Positions 25,613-39,863 of a DNA stretch of 64,000 nucleotides are shown here, one piece after another. The notes beneath the pieces were generated by a model. That model had not been told where the DNA came from. It searched no databases and saw nothing but the letters and a program-made list of their open reading frames with translations. Position numbers and translations under genes: made by a program. Every line of letters begins with the position of its first letter. Positions within the stretch are counted from its first letter, which is position 1. Source of the stretch: Rhynochetos jubatus (Eukaryota > Chordata > Aves > Eurypygiformes > Rhynochetidae); NCBI GenBank assembly GCA_027574665.1, contig CM050648.1:141484175-141548174 (forward strand). Direction: 5' to 3'.

Positions 25613-28600
25613 CGCTAAATGCACGAGCTCTGGCAGCTCCAATGCAAGAAGAAAAAAGACCCTGAGCAGTCCAGGGGCTCGGATGGAGGGGTCTGACTGT
25701 AAAATGCTCCCTCAGAGCTGTCAGGTTCAAACGAGCACTTAGGATGAGATTTATATTTTGTTGATTACAATGGTAATAAGCCACAAACACAAATTCAAAG
25801 AGTAAGAGTCAACCAAACCCATGTTCTCTTTGAGTGAGATAAAATCTCTACCTTCTACACGCCTATCTATTGATGTGTTCCTGGATAAAACATGTAATTT
25901 TAATTAACTGAAAGTACCTGCCTTTTATATTGAACTTGGTGCTAAAAACAAAGAAAACCATAGAGCAAAAATGCCATGTTGGCTGAGTGCATCTTTCTTT
26001 TGTGCTGAGAAATTGGTACGTGCACTGCTTTCCCCTCAATCAATACACATTAGTGTGTAATTGGTGACTATAAAAATATCCCCAATCACTTTGCTAATTC
26101 TCTTGCCAAACAGGCACAAGCATTTATACATTAAGCTCCCCTGATGCAGGTTCCACAGATGAATTTCTTTCTACTAGTGAAGCAGCTACAAGGAATGCCA
26201 TTATCCCTAAAATAAGGAAAAGAAGAAAAGCTAAAAGCAAATGTGTCAATACAGAACCAAAGTTGAGCAGAAGGAAATGAGATCCTTCACTGTGATAGTT
26301 TAATACTATTCTAGTATGAAATATTTGTCTGTATCATATGAACTACATCTCCATTTAACACACATTTATGTAAGCATGGATGGAGATATACAGATTATAT
26401 TTATCTATGTGTATCTCACGAATGCTGTGTTATTACTGGATGTCTCAGGATTATTTGGTCAGTACAGATCCCTTGATCTTGTTAAAGAAGAATTTCAGGT
26501 CAGGAATTCATATTTACACTAAACTAAAAATCTGAGAAAATGGGTGTTTCATTAGAGCTAACTTTTAATCTCCAGACCCAGGTCTCAAACAACCCTTCCT
26601 GGATATCCTCTGTTGTCTCTGCCCAGGGGTTTTGCCATCTCACTCTCTCTTTCGACACCGCCCTGTTATTTGGCTAGCAAGACACGTCGTTTCTCTAACT
26701 AGATCAAGGATTTTGCCAAGTCCTCTTGCTTCCACTTCTGTAGCATATTTAGAATTCCTCCAGCCCTCTCTATCTCGAAATTCTTGGCCCTGCACTACTG
26801 TTTTATTTTGGCTGCTAGAAGCCCACACTAACCTAACCAGATTTTGGCTGGCAACACAGATCTTCTTAACCATGTCTGTTTTTCCCTGGGCACATCCTTG
26901 TTTACCAAGTCTGGTGGTGGTGGAACCAGTACAGTAAAATTCAGCAGATAAAGACACTGAGGAAAATCCACACAGAGTCTTTAAGACAAATAAAAGTGCC
27001 ACAAAACAGAGCTGAGGACGTGGCTCAGCCTAAGACTCAGGTTTTCCTTGGTTTGGGTTTTTTTGAGGATACCTGTATCTGTCTACTGACTACAGCTTCT
27101 TTTTCATGTTTCCAAAATGTAAGCATGTGATGCATAATTTGAATTTTTCCTGCCCAGTTTGCACACAGGTGAATGCCCACAAGCAACTGTTTCTGGGTAA
27201 TGGCAAACATGATACAGAGACTCTGAAATTCTCCCATTAAAGCTGACTGAAATGGGCTATTACAGCCAATAACGTCTGCTAATACGTTAGTGGATTGCTG
27301 GTTTAATGTACACTGGTAGATAAATGTAGATGTTGGTATTGGTGATGGCAGTGATAAAAATATAACAGTACAGTCTTCTGCTGCAAATCACTTCTTCCCC
27401 TGTTACCTTCCTGAGTGTTTCAAGTAAAATTCAGCTTCAAATTTAGTAGCAATCCCTTAAGCAAAGCTCATTTATCCCATGACCACTTTTATCAGTATTA
27501 TCTTCCTCCTTTGGTAGTTAGATAGAGCACTAACTTCACCAGTTTTCCTACAGAGAAGATGCACAAGATTGCTTTCGTTTAAGAGCTGCCTCAGTGGTGT
27601 ACTAAAAGACAAAGTTCATCTTTCTTCCTTTATTTTAGAGTTTTTTATAAAAGCCATTTTGGCTGAACTTGGAAAATATGACTATACAATGGGAAAGGGC
27701 AGGCCCTCTTTTTTTTTTTTTGTCTGAACACAATGGCAGGATAAGGGAGGCACCGCTCATTACAAGGAATACACTTTAATCAAGTTGCCCAGCACCAAGT
27801 ATTTGTCTTCCACCGCTCTAGATGCCAATGTTTGTTTTCTGTCTGGGAGAAGAAACAGACAACACTTTTCATTTTAATAAAAATCTTTCAGAATGAAGCA
27901 AACAGATGACCTAATTTGGAGGATCTACTTCTTTGCTTGGTTTGCAAGTGAGTTAGGAGGTAGGGATGACTGGAGGTCTCCCACTACAGCATTGCTGGAG
28001 GAGATTTAACACCTTCCTGCTCAGTTTGCTAGCTGGGAAGCGTGAGATTGATTGCAATGGGGTTCGAATGGACTCTTACTGCTTCAACAACATTGCCATT
28101 CCTATCACATACAGCTTGGCTTGAGTGGGAACTGCAAAATATGCTGCTATGACTAAAACTGTAGTTGGAAAGGCAGAAATCTGGCTTTATTAAACACATG
28201 TGGGAGCCTGTTAAAATTACTTCTGCAGCTAAACCCAGGACTTCATCTTCAGTCTCACAACAGTCCCATCCTCCACCACAACAGACAGTTTTAAGGATAT
28301 CATTGCCAGTCTTCTGATATGTTTCTTCATCCTACAGTACTGGGTATCCAAGTATATGAAGACAAGAAATCATAATCATAAGAAAGACTCATCTTTCACC
28401 TAAATAATTTATTTCAAGCCACCGTTTGTGCAGAAAAACACAAAAGCCTTAAAGACTCATCAAGCAGGGAAACTGAAATGCTTATTTATTTTGAATCCTT
28501 ATTATATCATGGCCATTCTCCAGTACTTTGGGGCCCAAGAGCTACATTTTTTACGTTGTTAGGTGAGAGAAGATACTAACAACACTTGAGGGCTTCAAGC

Positions 28601-31600
28601 ATCTTGGTCTAACTGCATGTAGCATCTGATAACAGCAGAGACTTGCCTAATTATTTCTGACCAGGTAGAAATAACAGCCTGAAGACTGCTGTTCTGTTTA
28701 AAGATTCATCTCTTTTAAAGCCAAATCTTCCACCCTTTTCTTCCAGCAGCACTTAACTCCCCAAAATCAAGAGATGGAAGAGTAAGAGGAAGGGTGGAGA
28801 GGCAGAAGCATGAAAACTAAGCCCTCTTCCCCTACATCACCTCTCAGACCATGGGAGCAGCCCTGTGTCACTGAGCTGCAGGCACAACCAGAGCTGCAGG
28901 TTGTCCTCCTGAGCCTCTGTGCTGGGAACGCAGGATGTACAGCAGGGAAGATGAGACAGTAGGGTGGAGGCCGGAACCAATGTGTTTTCTGCCACGCACT
29001 TCTCCCCAAATTAATCCCTACTTGTCCTAAGCTACCTGTGCAATGTAGTTAATGTATAAAACCAGTATGTTGTAAGGATTTTGCAGTAGTACTTGGCAAA
29101 ACATATACTGGACACTGTACACCTTGAGGGGGGCATTGACTGGTGACAAGCATGGGATTCAATCTTTGTCCCAGAGCTATCCATGAATGGATCAGTCCTC
29201 ATCTTCATAAAATCCTTATCTATTCTACCAGCCCCCTAATTACTACTATTAAAACAAATGGTACCATGTATGGTCTTGCATGTGCCATTATTAAGAGCAT
29301 CAATGGCCTAGCGCTGCCAGGTACCTAGGTGTGTTGCAAGGTGCTCCACACAATCATCTACACCCATCAGATGGGCATTTCGTATATTATCCCCCTGTTT
29401 CACCTCCACTACCTCTTAGGGCAGTTCCGCTCCATGGGCACTGTCCTGGCTGGCATCATCTGCCTACCTGTTCTAGGCATCAGTTCCTACCAGCTCTGTG
29501 CTATTCATTTGGCAGAGCTCTCACTCCTGAGCAGGTTGTTATGGGCATTTTCCTGTGTTGGAAGGACCAGGAGTGAAGATGCTTTCATGTGCTTTTGGCC
29601 CACATCACCTCTGCAGCCTATGGAATATCCAACTCCCTGAACCCACATCCCCTGTTCTCTGCTGTCATTGGGAATTCATCTGGATTCAAAGGTATGAGAT
29701 GTAATTTAACATGTACTTTTCCTCCCAAACACTGTAAACCACCTTGAGATTTTTCTACCATTTCAGAAGTGACATCCAGGAGGATGTAGGATTAATTTTC
29801 CTCTGCCAAAGCCAGCAACACTGTGTCAGCAGAGAGATTGTCCCATAAACTGGATTGGAGCTGCACATGCAGCACTCCTGGTGACATGAACAATGGATTA
29901 TTCTGGAGAATAATCTGTGGAACTCCTGCTAAATCTCACCCCCTGAGAGGTGTCAAAGATCCCGAGCTGGGGCAAAGGAGTAACCCAATGGCACCCCAAA
30001 GGACCGATTACTGAAGACATCACTACACATAAATTATCCACTAAGCTTATCAACTCCAACACAAGAGTTTAATTTAGATCAAGACAGTTTAAATCAAACA
30101 TCTCATCATTCATTAGTCATGTTCTTTTCTGCTTTTTTCTTGTTGTGAGACAATGCTTTTCTTCCACGCAGAGCTTTTAAAACAGTGTTTGTATAGTAGT
30201 CTGTTGTCCCTGCTGGGGAAGTGCAGAAAACAAGTGGAGAAATATAAATTTATTTTCTATAAATTGGAAATAATTTTTTTTCCGGTCAGCTCCGTTACTG
30301 AGTCAGCTATCCGTGTGCACTGCCAGAGGAAGTAATGGGAGTTGTCTGTATAAAGCAGAGGGAGCACAAATCAACAGCAGAGAAAATTGAGTTTCTCTTG
30401 AGCCAGTGGCAAAAACAAACTTATCTATGATGTAAAACAAAACAGGGCTCACTGCAGACCTGCAGATTCTCTCTACTGTATTGATGATACCTAAGTTGCA
30501 TGACTGCTTCACAGCTATTTCTCCTTTAATGCAAACAGTATCAGCCTTCAGACTGCTCAGCGTATCACTCTGCTCCACAGCATGTCAGTCTGCTTGCAGA
30601 CACTACTGCATTGATTTCCATCTGGTGCATGTTTTAGAAGTTTTCTTCGTAAGATCAAGGATTAACTGACCTTTTTTTTTTACAGAAGTTTAGATTCTGA
30701 AGCATGCTGAAGAAAACAATCACAGCAAAGAAGCACCAAATCTCTTGCAAACTCTCCCCTGATCATTGGGCATTCAAAGATTTACCAGCAGCTGTTAATG
30801 TACCGTTATGGATGTTTAGCAGGACTTCCTGTATCTAATGAACATAGCTCTTTCAGTGAGGAGACAAAGTGCAATGCTGTCCCAGGAAAATAAAAACGAT
30901 GTAACATTCAGTCAGGAATGCACTTACTACATGGCTGGAGTGGTGAATTGATCTCATGCTTCTGTAACAAGGATCTCATCTGTAGTCCCCGTGCACCGGC
31001 ACAGCCTCAGAATGAACACCATGATCGTGAGCCCAAAAGGAACTGATTAGGAGGGATGTTCCAGGAGCTATCTGATACAGGCAGCACAATCCGGAATGCC
31101 ATTTCTAGTCAAACAAAAAGAATACAGCAATCTTAAACATTTTTATGTCTAAGAACGCTAACAGCATCACCTAAATGTCAGCAAAAATAAAGGCTTTTTA
31201 AGCACTCCTATAATATGGTGTTCATGGATTTGCAGTAGGCGGAGTGGATGGACAGATGTTTTGGTGTGAGAATGGCACATGACAGAGTACAGTTTATCTT
31301 CCACTGCTTTCCTCTTGCTTTTAACAGAAATGATACATGTAGGTGTATTTAAAATCCTACCGCCCATTTGTCTATGCCTTGTTGCACACAGAATGTATCC
31401 TGGGATATGTGAAGCAAAATGTAGAGCTGTGAGGCGAGATGGTGCTGTTGGAAACGAGGACGATGTAAATAACACAGGCAACTTGTAAGAAAGGCTTTCG
31501 GCATCTTTGCCAAATATCCAGCCTGTGGAAACAGTGCAAGCAAGGGAGTGAAAGTGTACTAAGAGTTTTGCTTCATCAATACCATAAAATAAACCTAAAT

Positions 31601-31995
31601 GAAAACGGGTGTTGCCCAATCCAATTGTCAAACATCGCTGCCACAATACAAAGACAAATGTGTATTGGCTTAACTTTGAAACTGCAGTAAATGCTCCTCT
31701 ATTCAATTAGATAAACAAATACAGTACTGAGTATATAATAGGGTCCTTTCAAGTAAATTATGCTTCCTAACTCGTGTAAAAGAAAAATGACTTTTAATGT
31801 TTATATTCCTGTAAAATAAGAAACCATCAAGGCTCTCCTTCTGTTATATTCCACATATTAAAAAAAAATACAGAAAGTTTAAGCGATGTCCATTTTATGA
31901 CAACATGAGCAAAGCAAAGAAGTATAGCCAGGCTTACATTTCCAGCTTTTCTTCTCACTATTACGAGGGAGAAAAAATTCTCGGTTCTGTTCTCA

Positions 31996-32085
31996 TTTAC
32001 AGTAGCACAAATCCGCAGGAACTGCACTGACTTCAGTCAGTTATTTCGGATTTACGGCAGACTGAAAGAGATTAGAATTTGGTCA
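31996..32085. repeat. Probable ancient amniote interspersed repeat
   Basis: The sequence 'cactgacttcagtcagttat', 'tcggatttacggcag' and 'agagattagaatttgg' follows the recurrent old repeat pattern 'tgacttcagtggagttactcc-ggatttacaccagtg-tgagatcagaatttgg' of amniote genomes. It is heavily diverged and its borders are approximate. Family assignment is not possible by eye. Confidence 0.35.
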
Positions 32086-33182
32086 CACATGAATGAAGAA
32101 CAGAACATCCACATTCACTCTGAACATATTTTCCTTTCTTATGTACACAAACCAGCAATGCTGTCCTTGGCAATGACAGATTATGTGCTATTGGTTTACC
32201 TGGTTGCCTAGAGATATTTATACAGGTACCAAGCGGGATGCCTCCGTGAAGAAAGTACTTGGTTACCTTCTCCAGCAAATGCATCCACATCTATGTCCAG
32301 AAAGAACTGCATTCTCTACAGGATGAGGGCGTTAAGCAAAAAGCTAAAACGCATACATACAGCATTATGCTACAGCATTATGCTTCCAGTGATGAGAACC
32401 ACCTGTTTGTGAACCTCTTCTATTGTTTCTGCCAAAGACTGGCTCTAAGTCATGGCAATCTCTTGTGCAGATATATTAGCATACATGGATTGTGTATCTT
32501 TAAAATACCAAGTAGAAAACTGCAGTAGTTATTGTAAAGCACTATGGCTAAACCAACATATAATTCCTGATCTTGACGAAGGGCATTTTCTTCATACAGC
32601 CTGCTTAGTTACGAGAATCTCAGACCTAGTCTCAGCAAAAAAGCAATGCAGTGAATAGCTCCCTATCGATTTAAAAGCAATGATATGCCTTGCACAAACC
32701 AACTTCAGATCTTAATGCCCCATGCCTTGTCCGTCTTCCTCAGCTGAGGTGCAACATCCGTACGCACAAGCAGGTAGCCAAACAAACTGTGTCTTTCCGT
32801 CAACATTAAACACATCGACCTCTTCCATTCTGCAGGCTTTCTAATGAAGTGGCTGCAGGCAAGGAAGAGGCATTAAGAGAGGGAGCAGTGCAAAAGTAAA
32901 GTGAAAACAGGCTGTTCCAGGAGATCGACAAAGATTAGGGTTGGATATCCTGGGATCAGTTTTACTGTGAGCATACTAATACCCAAATCTCCAGTTGAAA
33001 TGCTCTGGAAACCTTCTCTGCAGCCTCCAAGAACACAGTGCAAAATAATAAATCCAGCAGCATAGTTCACAAATAGGAAAGGGGGCGAAAGGGTTGATTT
33101 TTTGTGGTTTGGGTTGGTTTTTTTGTTTTGCTGAACCATAACCAAAGAATTGCAAATGTCTAAATATGCAGAACATTTATTT

Positions 33183-33209
33183 AAAAAAAAAAAAAGAAAA
33201 AAGAAAAAT
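33183..33209. repeat. A-rich simple tract
   Basis: Thirteen A residues followed by G-interrupted A blocks. No retrocopy could be recognised upstream, so this is annotated only as low-complexity DNA. Confidence 0.8.
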
Positions 33210-36200
33210 CCCTAAAATCAAAACATTGTGCAGGTTTCAAAGTCAAGCACTCAAAAGTTTGGACTCTTAAAACCGTTGGCATTGATATTTCCTATGCATG
33301 ATGCCTAGGATTTTATTTTTCAGAATCTTGATTCTTATGGAGACCCAATCTCTTTAAAGACCCAATCTCTAACTTTCCAGCAAGCCCCCAACAACAAATC
33401 AGCTCAACCACTTGCAAGTTACTTACTAAGTCACCTCAACCCAAACAGTCCAACCACTGTATTGTTTCCTGACTTCAAGTCTCCTATACTGAAATCCCGC
33501 TGCCTCATCTCTCCAGCCCACATCCCACACTGCCGTAGCACTCCCAGGCTCCAATCTCCGTGCTGTCCTTCAACCTCACGCTCTTTGATGAAAAGTTACA
33601 CCCTCTGGAGCTAGGTTGTGGAGAGCTTACCCTGTCCTTCCCCAGAGCTCTCCTCCAACTCTCTTCTAACCACAAGAATCTCACAAAAGCATTTAGGCTC
33701 TTTTGTTCTGTGTTTTGATACTGATGAGCACAATAAAGTTCTGGATTCTTAAGCACTGCTGCAATACAAATAAATACAAAATGATACAGTATACTTAATG
33801 AAGAAGAGGCAGAAAAATGGCCAGTTGTGTCTCCTTACTTTTCTATCTCAGAAATCACATATATATGTATTTGTATTTGAATAAGTCAATATAGAATCCA
33901 GGTACCTGCTTCCTAAATCTGGTGGAAAAAACAACACGCGACTATTTTTTCTGTTTGGAACGTCTCAATTTACCGAACAGAAACATTTCATACAGACAAG
34001 TATCCAATTAAATTCCTTTGGAAAACAGGCAAGCTTCCACTGGAGCTATGCCAGCCCCGGCTTCTGAGCAGCCCAGCTGGTAGTCTCCTGAGGACCAGGG
34101 CTTCCAGCTCCCACAGCTTCAACAAATCTTGCTAGGCAGACTGCCTGAAGATTAAGGATCCTTGGGCTTATAACGCCTGCAGTCCAGGGCAGGCACAGCA
34201 CAGTGTCACGGTGATTGGAGAGCTCAGAGATACCAGGGTCATGGCTAGAGCCATGGCCAACATTCAAGTATCCAACAACTCGGAATCCAGCCCTCTTTAC
34301 AGACAATTTCAAACTATTGGAACATCAAGGTTCCCTCAGAAACCAAAATACTTTACTCCTTCCAGCTCTATTGCATACATATGGGGCAAACAAAAGCAAA
34401 TTCTTTTTCCTTTACTCTCCTTCAGCTGTTCCATATTACTGTACATTAGTCTTGTTTGTTCCTTTGTATGAATTAGATTATAGTTCTATTGGGAAAGACA
34501 ACATTTTTCTACCTGTATTTGAACAGTTTCCAGCAAAATGAGACCCAGAGTGTAGCTGTACATGGCACTGTAACACAAACAACAAGGTGTTATCATTTTC
34601 TTTTTTCCCTCATTAGAGAAGAGCTTATTGAAAAATCAAAGTCTTCCCTCTGATCATGTTCTGTTAGCTGTAGGCAACATTTGTTGGATAGTAATTAAAA
34701 TAATTTAAAAGTATTTAAATTTTGCATGCATATTGTTTCTTATTTTTTCAGACTATGTTTGTTCTTCCCCCAGCTGAAAAGCTAGAAATCAGACATTACT
34801 TCCCATGTTCTCAACTCCCTCTCTACTTTATACCATATTGCAACTTGTCATCCTATATTATGAATATCTTATGAACTGTCTAATTGACATATTAGTTACA
34901 TATGTATGTTAAAGAGCTTTTTTCCTCTGCTATTTTTGGAGAGATCAATTTTACATGTCATGATATCTATATCTAAATTTATACTGAATGTATTTCAATT
35001 ATTTTTGTCTTACCATATTTAGTTCAAGGATTTTAATGATGATATGCAGTGAAAAAAAGAGCTTTGTATCAGCCCTTCGTTTCACAAGGCAGATGAATAA
35101 ATTTCAGCTCTTCTGGGAAATCACACTATTCTACTAGATACAGGTGAGTTTTCCACCTCAGCCACGAGACAGTACTTGACTTTGTAAATTAAAGGCCAAG
35201 ATGGTCCTTTCTAATTAAGAGAGACACACTTTGGCTTCCTGAAAACAAGGAGGAGCTAATTAAAACATTTAAGGGAAACAAACTGAAATATTCCTCTGAC
35301 TTGGAGTGGTGCACATCAGCAGTACCACACACCGTTCCCGTCTTGCTCATGCTGTCAGTCCTTAGGAACCAAATTCTGCAAACCCATACATGAATAATTA
35401 CTGTGAGTTCTTCAGACTGAGGCTATTCCTGTGATTAAAGCAGCTCTGAACCAACCAATGAATAATATTGTTGGAACAAAATGTTATGTACTTCAGTGCA
35501 GGCCTCTAATTTTATGTTTTGTAATGGAAATGTAAACTATTTAAAAAAAAAAAGTGATCTCTCAGAAAAGTTACTACTAAAATAAAAACAAATTTCTCTA
35601 GGGCTTTATTTACAATAAGCGAGAAGAATTGCATAAGCATGATTCCTGACTTTCATGGACGTAACCAGGGTGGTTATGCCCCAGAACTGAATAATAATTA
35701 AAAGCTAGATATTGGCAGCTTCAGGCTTGCTTTTCCGCAGGAGCCTAAGGGGTAAACTTTAGAAGGCAAACTTCACAACAGCCACTTCAGTACGGAAAGA
35801 ACCTGCATCTGATCCCCAGGAAGGCACTCAAAACGAACATCTCTGTGGCAATGCAAGGATGGCCCACATGAAGAGGATGAGTTTTCATGCTGCCAACTGT
35901 AAGGACTGCCAACATGAGATTACAAAATATACTGGATTTGGGGCATTTTCATCCATCTGTCTCACTAAGCCTTTAAAGCAAAGGTGTCCAACCTTCCTGA
36001 TACCCTTATGTGACCTTAACAAAATTGCATGTGGCTTGGGGAGCTGAGGAGGAGGAATTTCTGAGAGCAGTTTCTAGGCGAGACAATGACTGCAGGCATC
36101 CAGCCGTTTGCTGCTGGATGGGGCTGAAACGGGCACAAAGCTGGATCCTGGGTCAGCCAGAGCCGCCGGCTTCAGCAGCTTCTGATGGCTTTCTTCTGCC

Positions 36201-37407
36201 CTGAGCTGGGATTCAGGTTATCTGTCATCCCAACATCAAGCCTTTCTAATCTACATGTGGCATCGCCTTGGCACAGGACCTATACTTAACAGCTCACAAA
36301 CCATAGGTTTGCTATAGTTACATTTCCTGGCAATTTTTCTGTAACCAGGATGTTATAAATATGGAAATATGAGGCTGTATTAGAAATAGTTTTTTAAAAA
36401 TGAAAGCTGAGAATTGCAAGTCAGTGTGCCTCGAGTTGCGGAGGCTTTTGTACTTGCAGTATCTTACTAACTACTCACAAAAATGAGTGAAAAGGAAATA
36501 CTATCAAAAGAAACAGAAGCAAGTGACGATACTCTGCAATACATTAAGGAGCCCTCTGGAGAGAAGCAAGGCTCAGGACTTGATTTTTGAACATAGCAAT
36601 GGCACGTGAACGAGCAAAGCGAGCCTGGTAAGGACTGACTGACTTCCTTTAAAGGCACACACAGAAACACGCAGACGCACAAATCACTGTGGAAAGTGTG
36701 GGTGCTAACGGTGCATGAATGAACCCAGCAGCTCAGGCACTTCGCTCCAGCAAAGCAGGAATGGGCATTCCTGGGTGTCCACCCACGGTGAACAGTGGGG
36801 CTGCTGCATGAAGAGATGGGCCGGAGCAAGCGGCAAAGAGCTATCCTGACTCCCAGCACACCCGCAACACTGCGCGCCGGCGGAGACCAGAGGCTGTGCT
36901 GGCTCCAGGAGCTGCCATGGGCCGGAGAAGGGCAGCAGCGCCAGGCCTGCACGGGAAACATTCCCCGTTGTGTCCCAGAGCAAACAGCAATAAAACAAAC
37001 TGCTAATGAGGATGCAACCTGACCCTCTGCTAAGTACATGCCCGAGGACTGTGCATCTGCCTGTGTTTAAGGGGAAGGGAAGGACCCTGTTGCCGGAAAC
37101 TTCAAGCTCAAGGGGAATTTTTTTAAAGCAACAACAAAAAAATTGTTTGGATATTTTGCTGGTAATAAAAGTTACTCACAAAGTAACACAGCACAAACAC
37201 TGCTTTGAGCGAAAGAGAACTCTGTTAAACAAAGAACCTTACCCTGCAGAAAGAATTCCTTTTGAACACTAATGTTAACAATTCATTTTTTATAAGAAAT
37301 CCCGGTGAATCTTCCCTTAAGGCTCTTCAGCTCCAGACAGGACACTTCTCTTTTTCCGTTGCCTGTTGACCTACTCTGCTGATCTTTCTTTCCAGGAAAG
37401 AAACAAA

Positions 37408-37455
37408 CATTTACTCACGGGTTTTTTGCATTTACTCATGGGTTTTTTGCATTTA
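37408..37455. repeat. 21-bp tandem duplication
   Basis: Two adjacent 21-base units of the form CATTTACTCAyGGGTTTTTTG (37408-37428 and 37429-37449) differ at one C/T position. They are followed by the first six bases of a third unit. The near-identity suggests a recent slippage duplication. Confidence 0.9.
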
Positions 37456-39863
37456 GGCTGTTTAACACACTGTTAAACAAACCATTCTCAGACCTGTTAG
37501 AGCCTGTGCAGGCAAAAGAGCTAGATTTTAGTATTTTACAACAGGAGACCAGCAGCTCCGGGAAACTAAAGAACCCAGGAGGAACCCACTCACGACAACA
37601 ATCACAAAGTTATACATGTTATTTTAAAAGGCAAGAAAACAACTTATAATAAAGAAGCCACTTCTAAGGAAGATAAAGGAACGTATTTAATTTAGTGAAA
37701 GGGAATCTATCATTCTGACACTTTCTTGGGTTTTTTGGGAGTCAAATTAACAGTAACACTTAGCAAAGAAGATGTAACTGCACAGGGTAGTTGGTTTGTG
37801 GAAGGGTATCACCAGTAGCTATTTCAATTAGGAATGTAACAGTAAACCTGGAGAGCGCTCTGCAAAGAAACTGTGACAGCCAAGCGTAATCCAGGATGTA
37901 AGAAGTCTGGGAACTGATGATCTAGGGACAGTATCACAGAAATGCCAATGATGCTTTATGGAATAGTGCTAATCAAAACAAAAAAAAACCTGCAAGCAGG
38001 TAAACACGGGCTTAAATGGAAGTATTGGAACCATCCCACTGAAACCAACAGACCTGAAGACAGTACTTGAATACAAGTGTTTATTTTCACAGGTTTCTGG
38101 AAACTGGGGTTTTTTTTCACACCACCACTAGTATTTCTGCTTTAAAAAAGGACCAGATACACAGGGATGTCAAGTAACACACAGCAGAGATCTGCAAGCT
38201 GATCATTATCTGGGGTTATAAATCCATACGGGGCAGCGCTCTGTCTGAGCAAACACGCCTGGTCTCACGATGTCCTTTGGAACCAAGTTACTCCAGCAGA
38301 AGTGCTGAGGACAGGGCGGGCACGCCGGTGCTGGTGGGACTTTACGTGCGCACAGAGCTCTCCCAACCCCCTGAGCTGAGCTGCTGAGTGGTGTCTCTGC
38401 ACTGTACCCTCTTGTAATTCCTGCTGCGAGGCCAGTGCATTTAGAGCCAGGTCAGACCTGCTCCACCCACTCAGCACAGGCAAGCTGCAAAAGGAGTGCA
38501 AGGGGACAGGGAAGCAGGAGCGCATCTCCTCCATTCAAAAGTAAGTTATTCCCCTTAATTATTGTCCATTAGAGTAAGTGGGAGCTGCTGGGCATTTCCT
38601 TCCCAGGACTGTTCCTGCACTAGCAAAGGCAAAGCCACTTGCTGCACGAGGCCTTAATGAAGAATCGTAATGAAATTCAGGTCCAGCTGCTCAACACTAG
38701 TGCCCCTATGCAGGGCATATTTTTCCTATTTATTTTATTACTGAGATCTCACTCGTAAAATGGTAACACTACGGCAGCTCCGCAATCTCAGCCTGTTAAA
38801 TCCTTAGGTCAGTTAGTATATTCACAATGAACATTTTCCAGTAAAGAATTCTACAACATTCAATTGCAATTTCAATACCAAAGCACCGTGAAATGTGCTC
38901 TCCCGCGACACGGCGCTCATCTGTTCCAGGTACATTAGCGAGATCAGGTCTGTGCCACATCACAACCCCAAAAGCTTCCCACCTAAGACTAAGAATGGAA
39001 TAAGCAATCCATCACATGCTATGACATATTCCCCAAAACACACACACACTCAAAACCTTAAAGTGGTGTCAGAATGTTTATTGAAGAGGGCAAGCTGACT
39101 GGCTGCACTGACCTGGGTAGCCGGTAACATTTAACATAAGCAAACTGAGATACTGTAAACTTGCTGTGCATGGAAACTCTGTTTATACTTAAATTGGACT
39201 TGGAAGACTGAAATAATTTAATAGAAAAATCTAGCTTAAGTTCCCAGGAGCTCTGAGTGACCTCAAGACCATTCTGAAAAAAACAGAAATACGGGGACAT
39301 ATCCAATGATGCACAGTTACACAAATATTTTCAAAGTCAGCTAATAGAATAAGCTTAGTAGCCTACTTGTTAGGATAGCTTTACCAATACTTTTTAAAAC
39401 ACACAACTTTTCAGTCCCACAAGGCATTTTTTAATTTTGTCACTTGCGTTATCAGAACTGATGGTAAGCATCCTGCAACACAAGTGCTGCATCACTTACT
39501 TCTTAGTGAGTTTTGCAATTGCTGTATCTCCTTTTAGCCGTACTGCTAAGACTCAGTAGCATGTGACAAGATAATAGACTTTCTTAGTGATGCAGTAGAA
39601 GTAGACTAGAAGAGGAAAAAAAAAAAAAAAGAAACAGACGCAAGAGAGTTCAGATTATTCTCAGTGTGGTCAATATATTGACAAAATAATGTGATTTATA
39701 CAGCTAAATTAGCTGTATACCAGAACATCTGCATGGAAAGTGAACACATATCAGAGAGATAATGACCATGACAAATTGTGAGCTCTGCGGCTCATGAATA
39801 TAGAAAAACCTTGTCAAGAATATTAAAACACCAAGGGGAATCTAACCTAATATTGCACAATTA

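Larger units (their letters stand above)
20193..39863. other. Long gene-free interval (19.7 kb)
   Basis: No exon or young transposon was recognised in this stretch. Visible items are an orphan CpG cluster with a hairpin (25485-25612), a T run at 27709-27721, a 166-codon frame with one stop (29143-29640), a probable ancient repeat (31996-32085), and an A-rich run (33183-33209). There are also small tandem duplications (32358-32383, 33341-33371, 37408-37455), a short CA tract (39037-39049) and an A15 run (39616-39630). Near 35975 'aaaggtgtccaacc' resembles the start of a DNA-transposon terminus, without a partner. Long minus-strand open frames at 31167-31706 and 36467-37039 have no motif and are expected by chance. 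Confidence 0.4.

Noticed and set aside
31167..31706. 179-codon open frame on the minus strand
   Set aside because: No recognisable motif or splice structure. A rough estimate from stop-codon frequency gives about one such frame by chance in this window.
35975..36010. DNA-transposon terminus 'aaaggtgtccaacc'
   Set aside because: The phrase recalls hAT-type ends, but no inverted partner or target duplication was found nearby.
36467..37039. 190-codon open frame on the minus strand
   Set aside because: No domain, low protein-like signal, and overlapping open frames on the other strand. One or two frames of this length are expected by chance in 64 kb.
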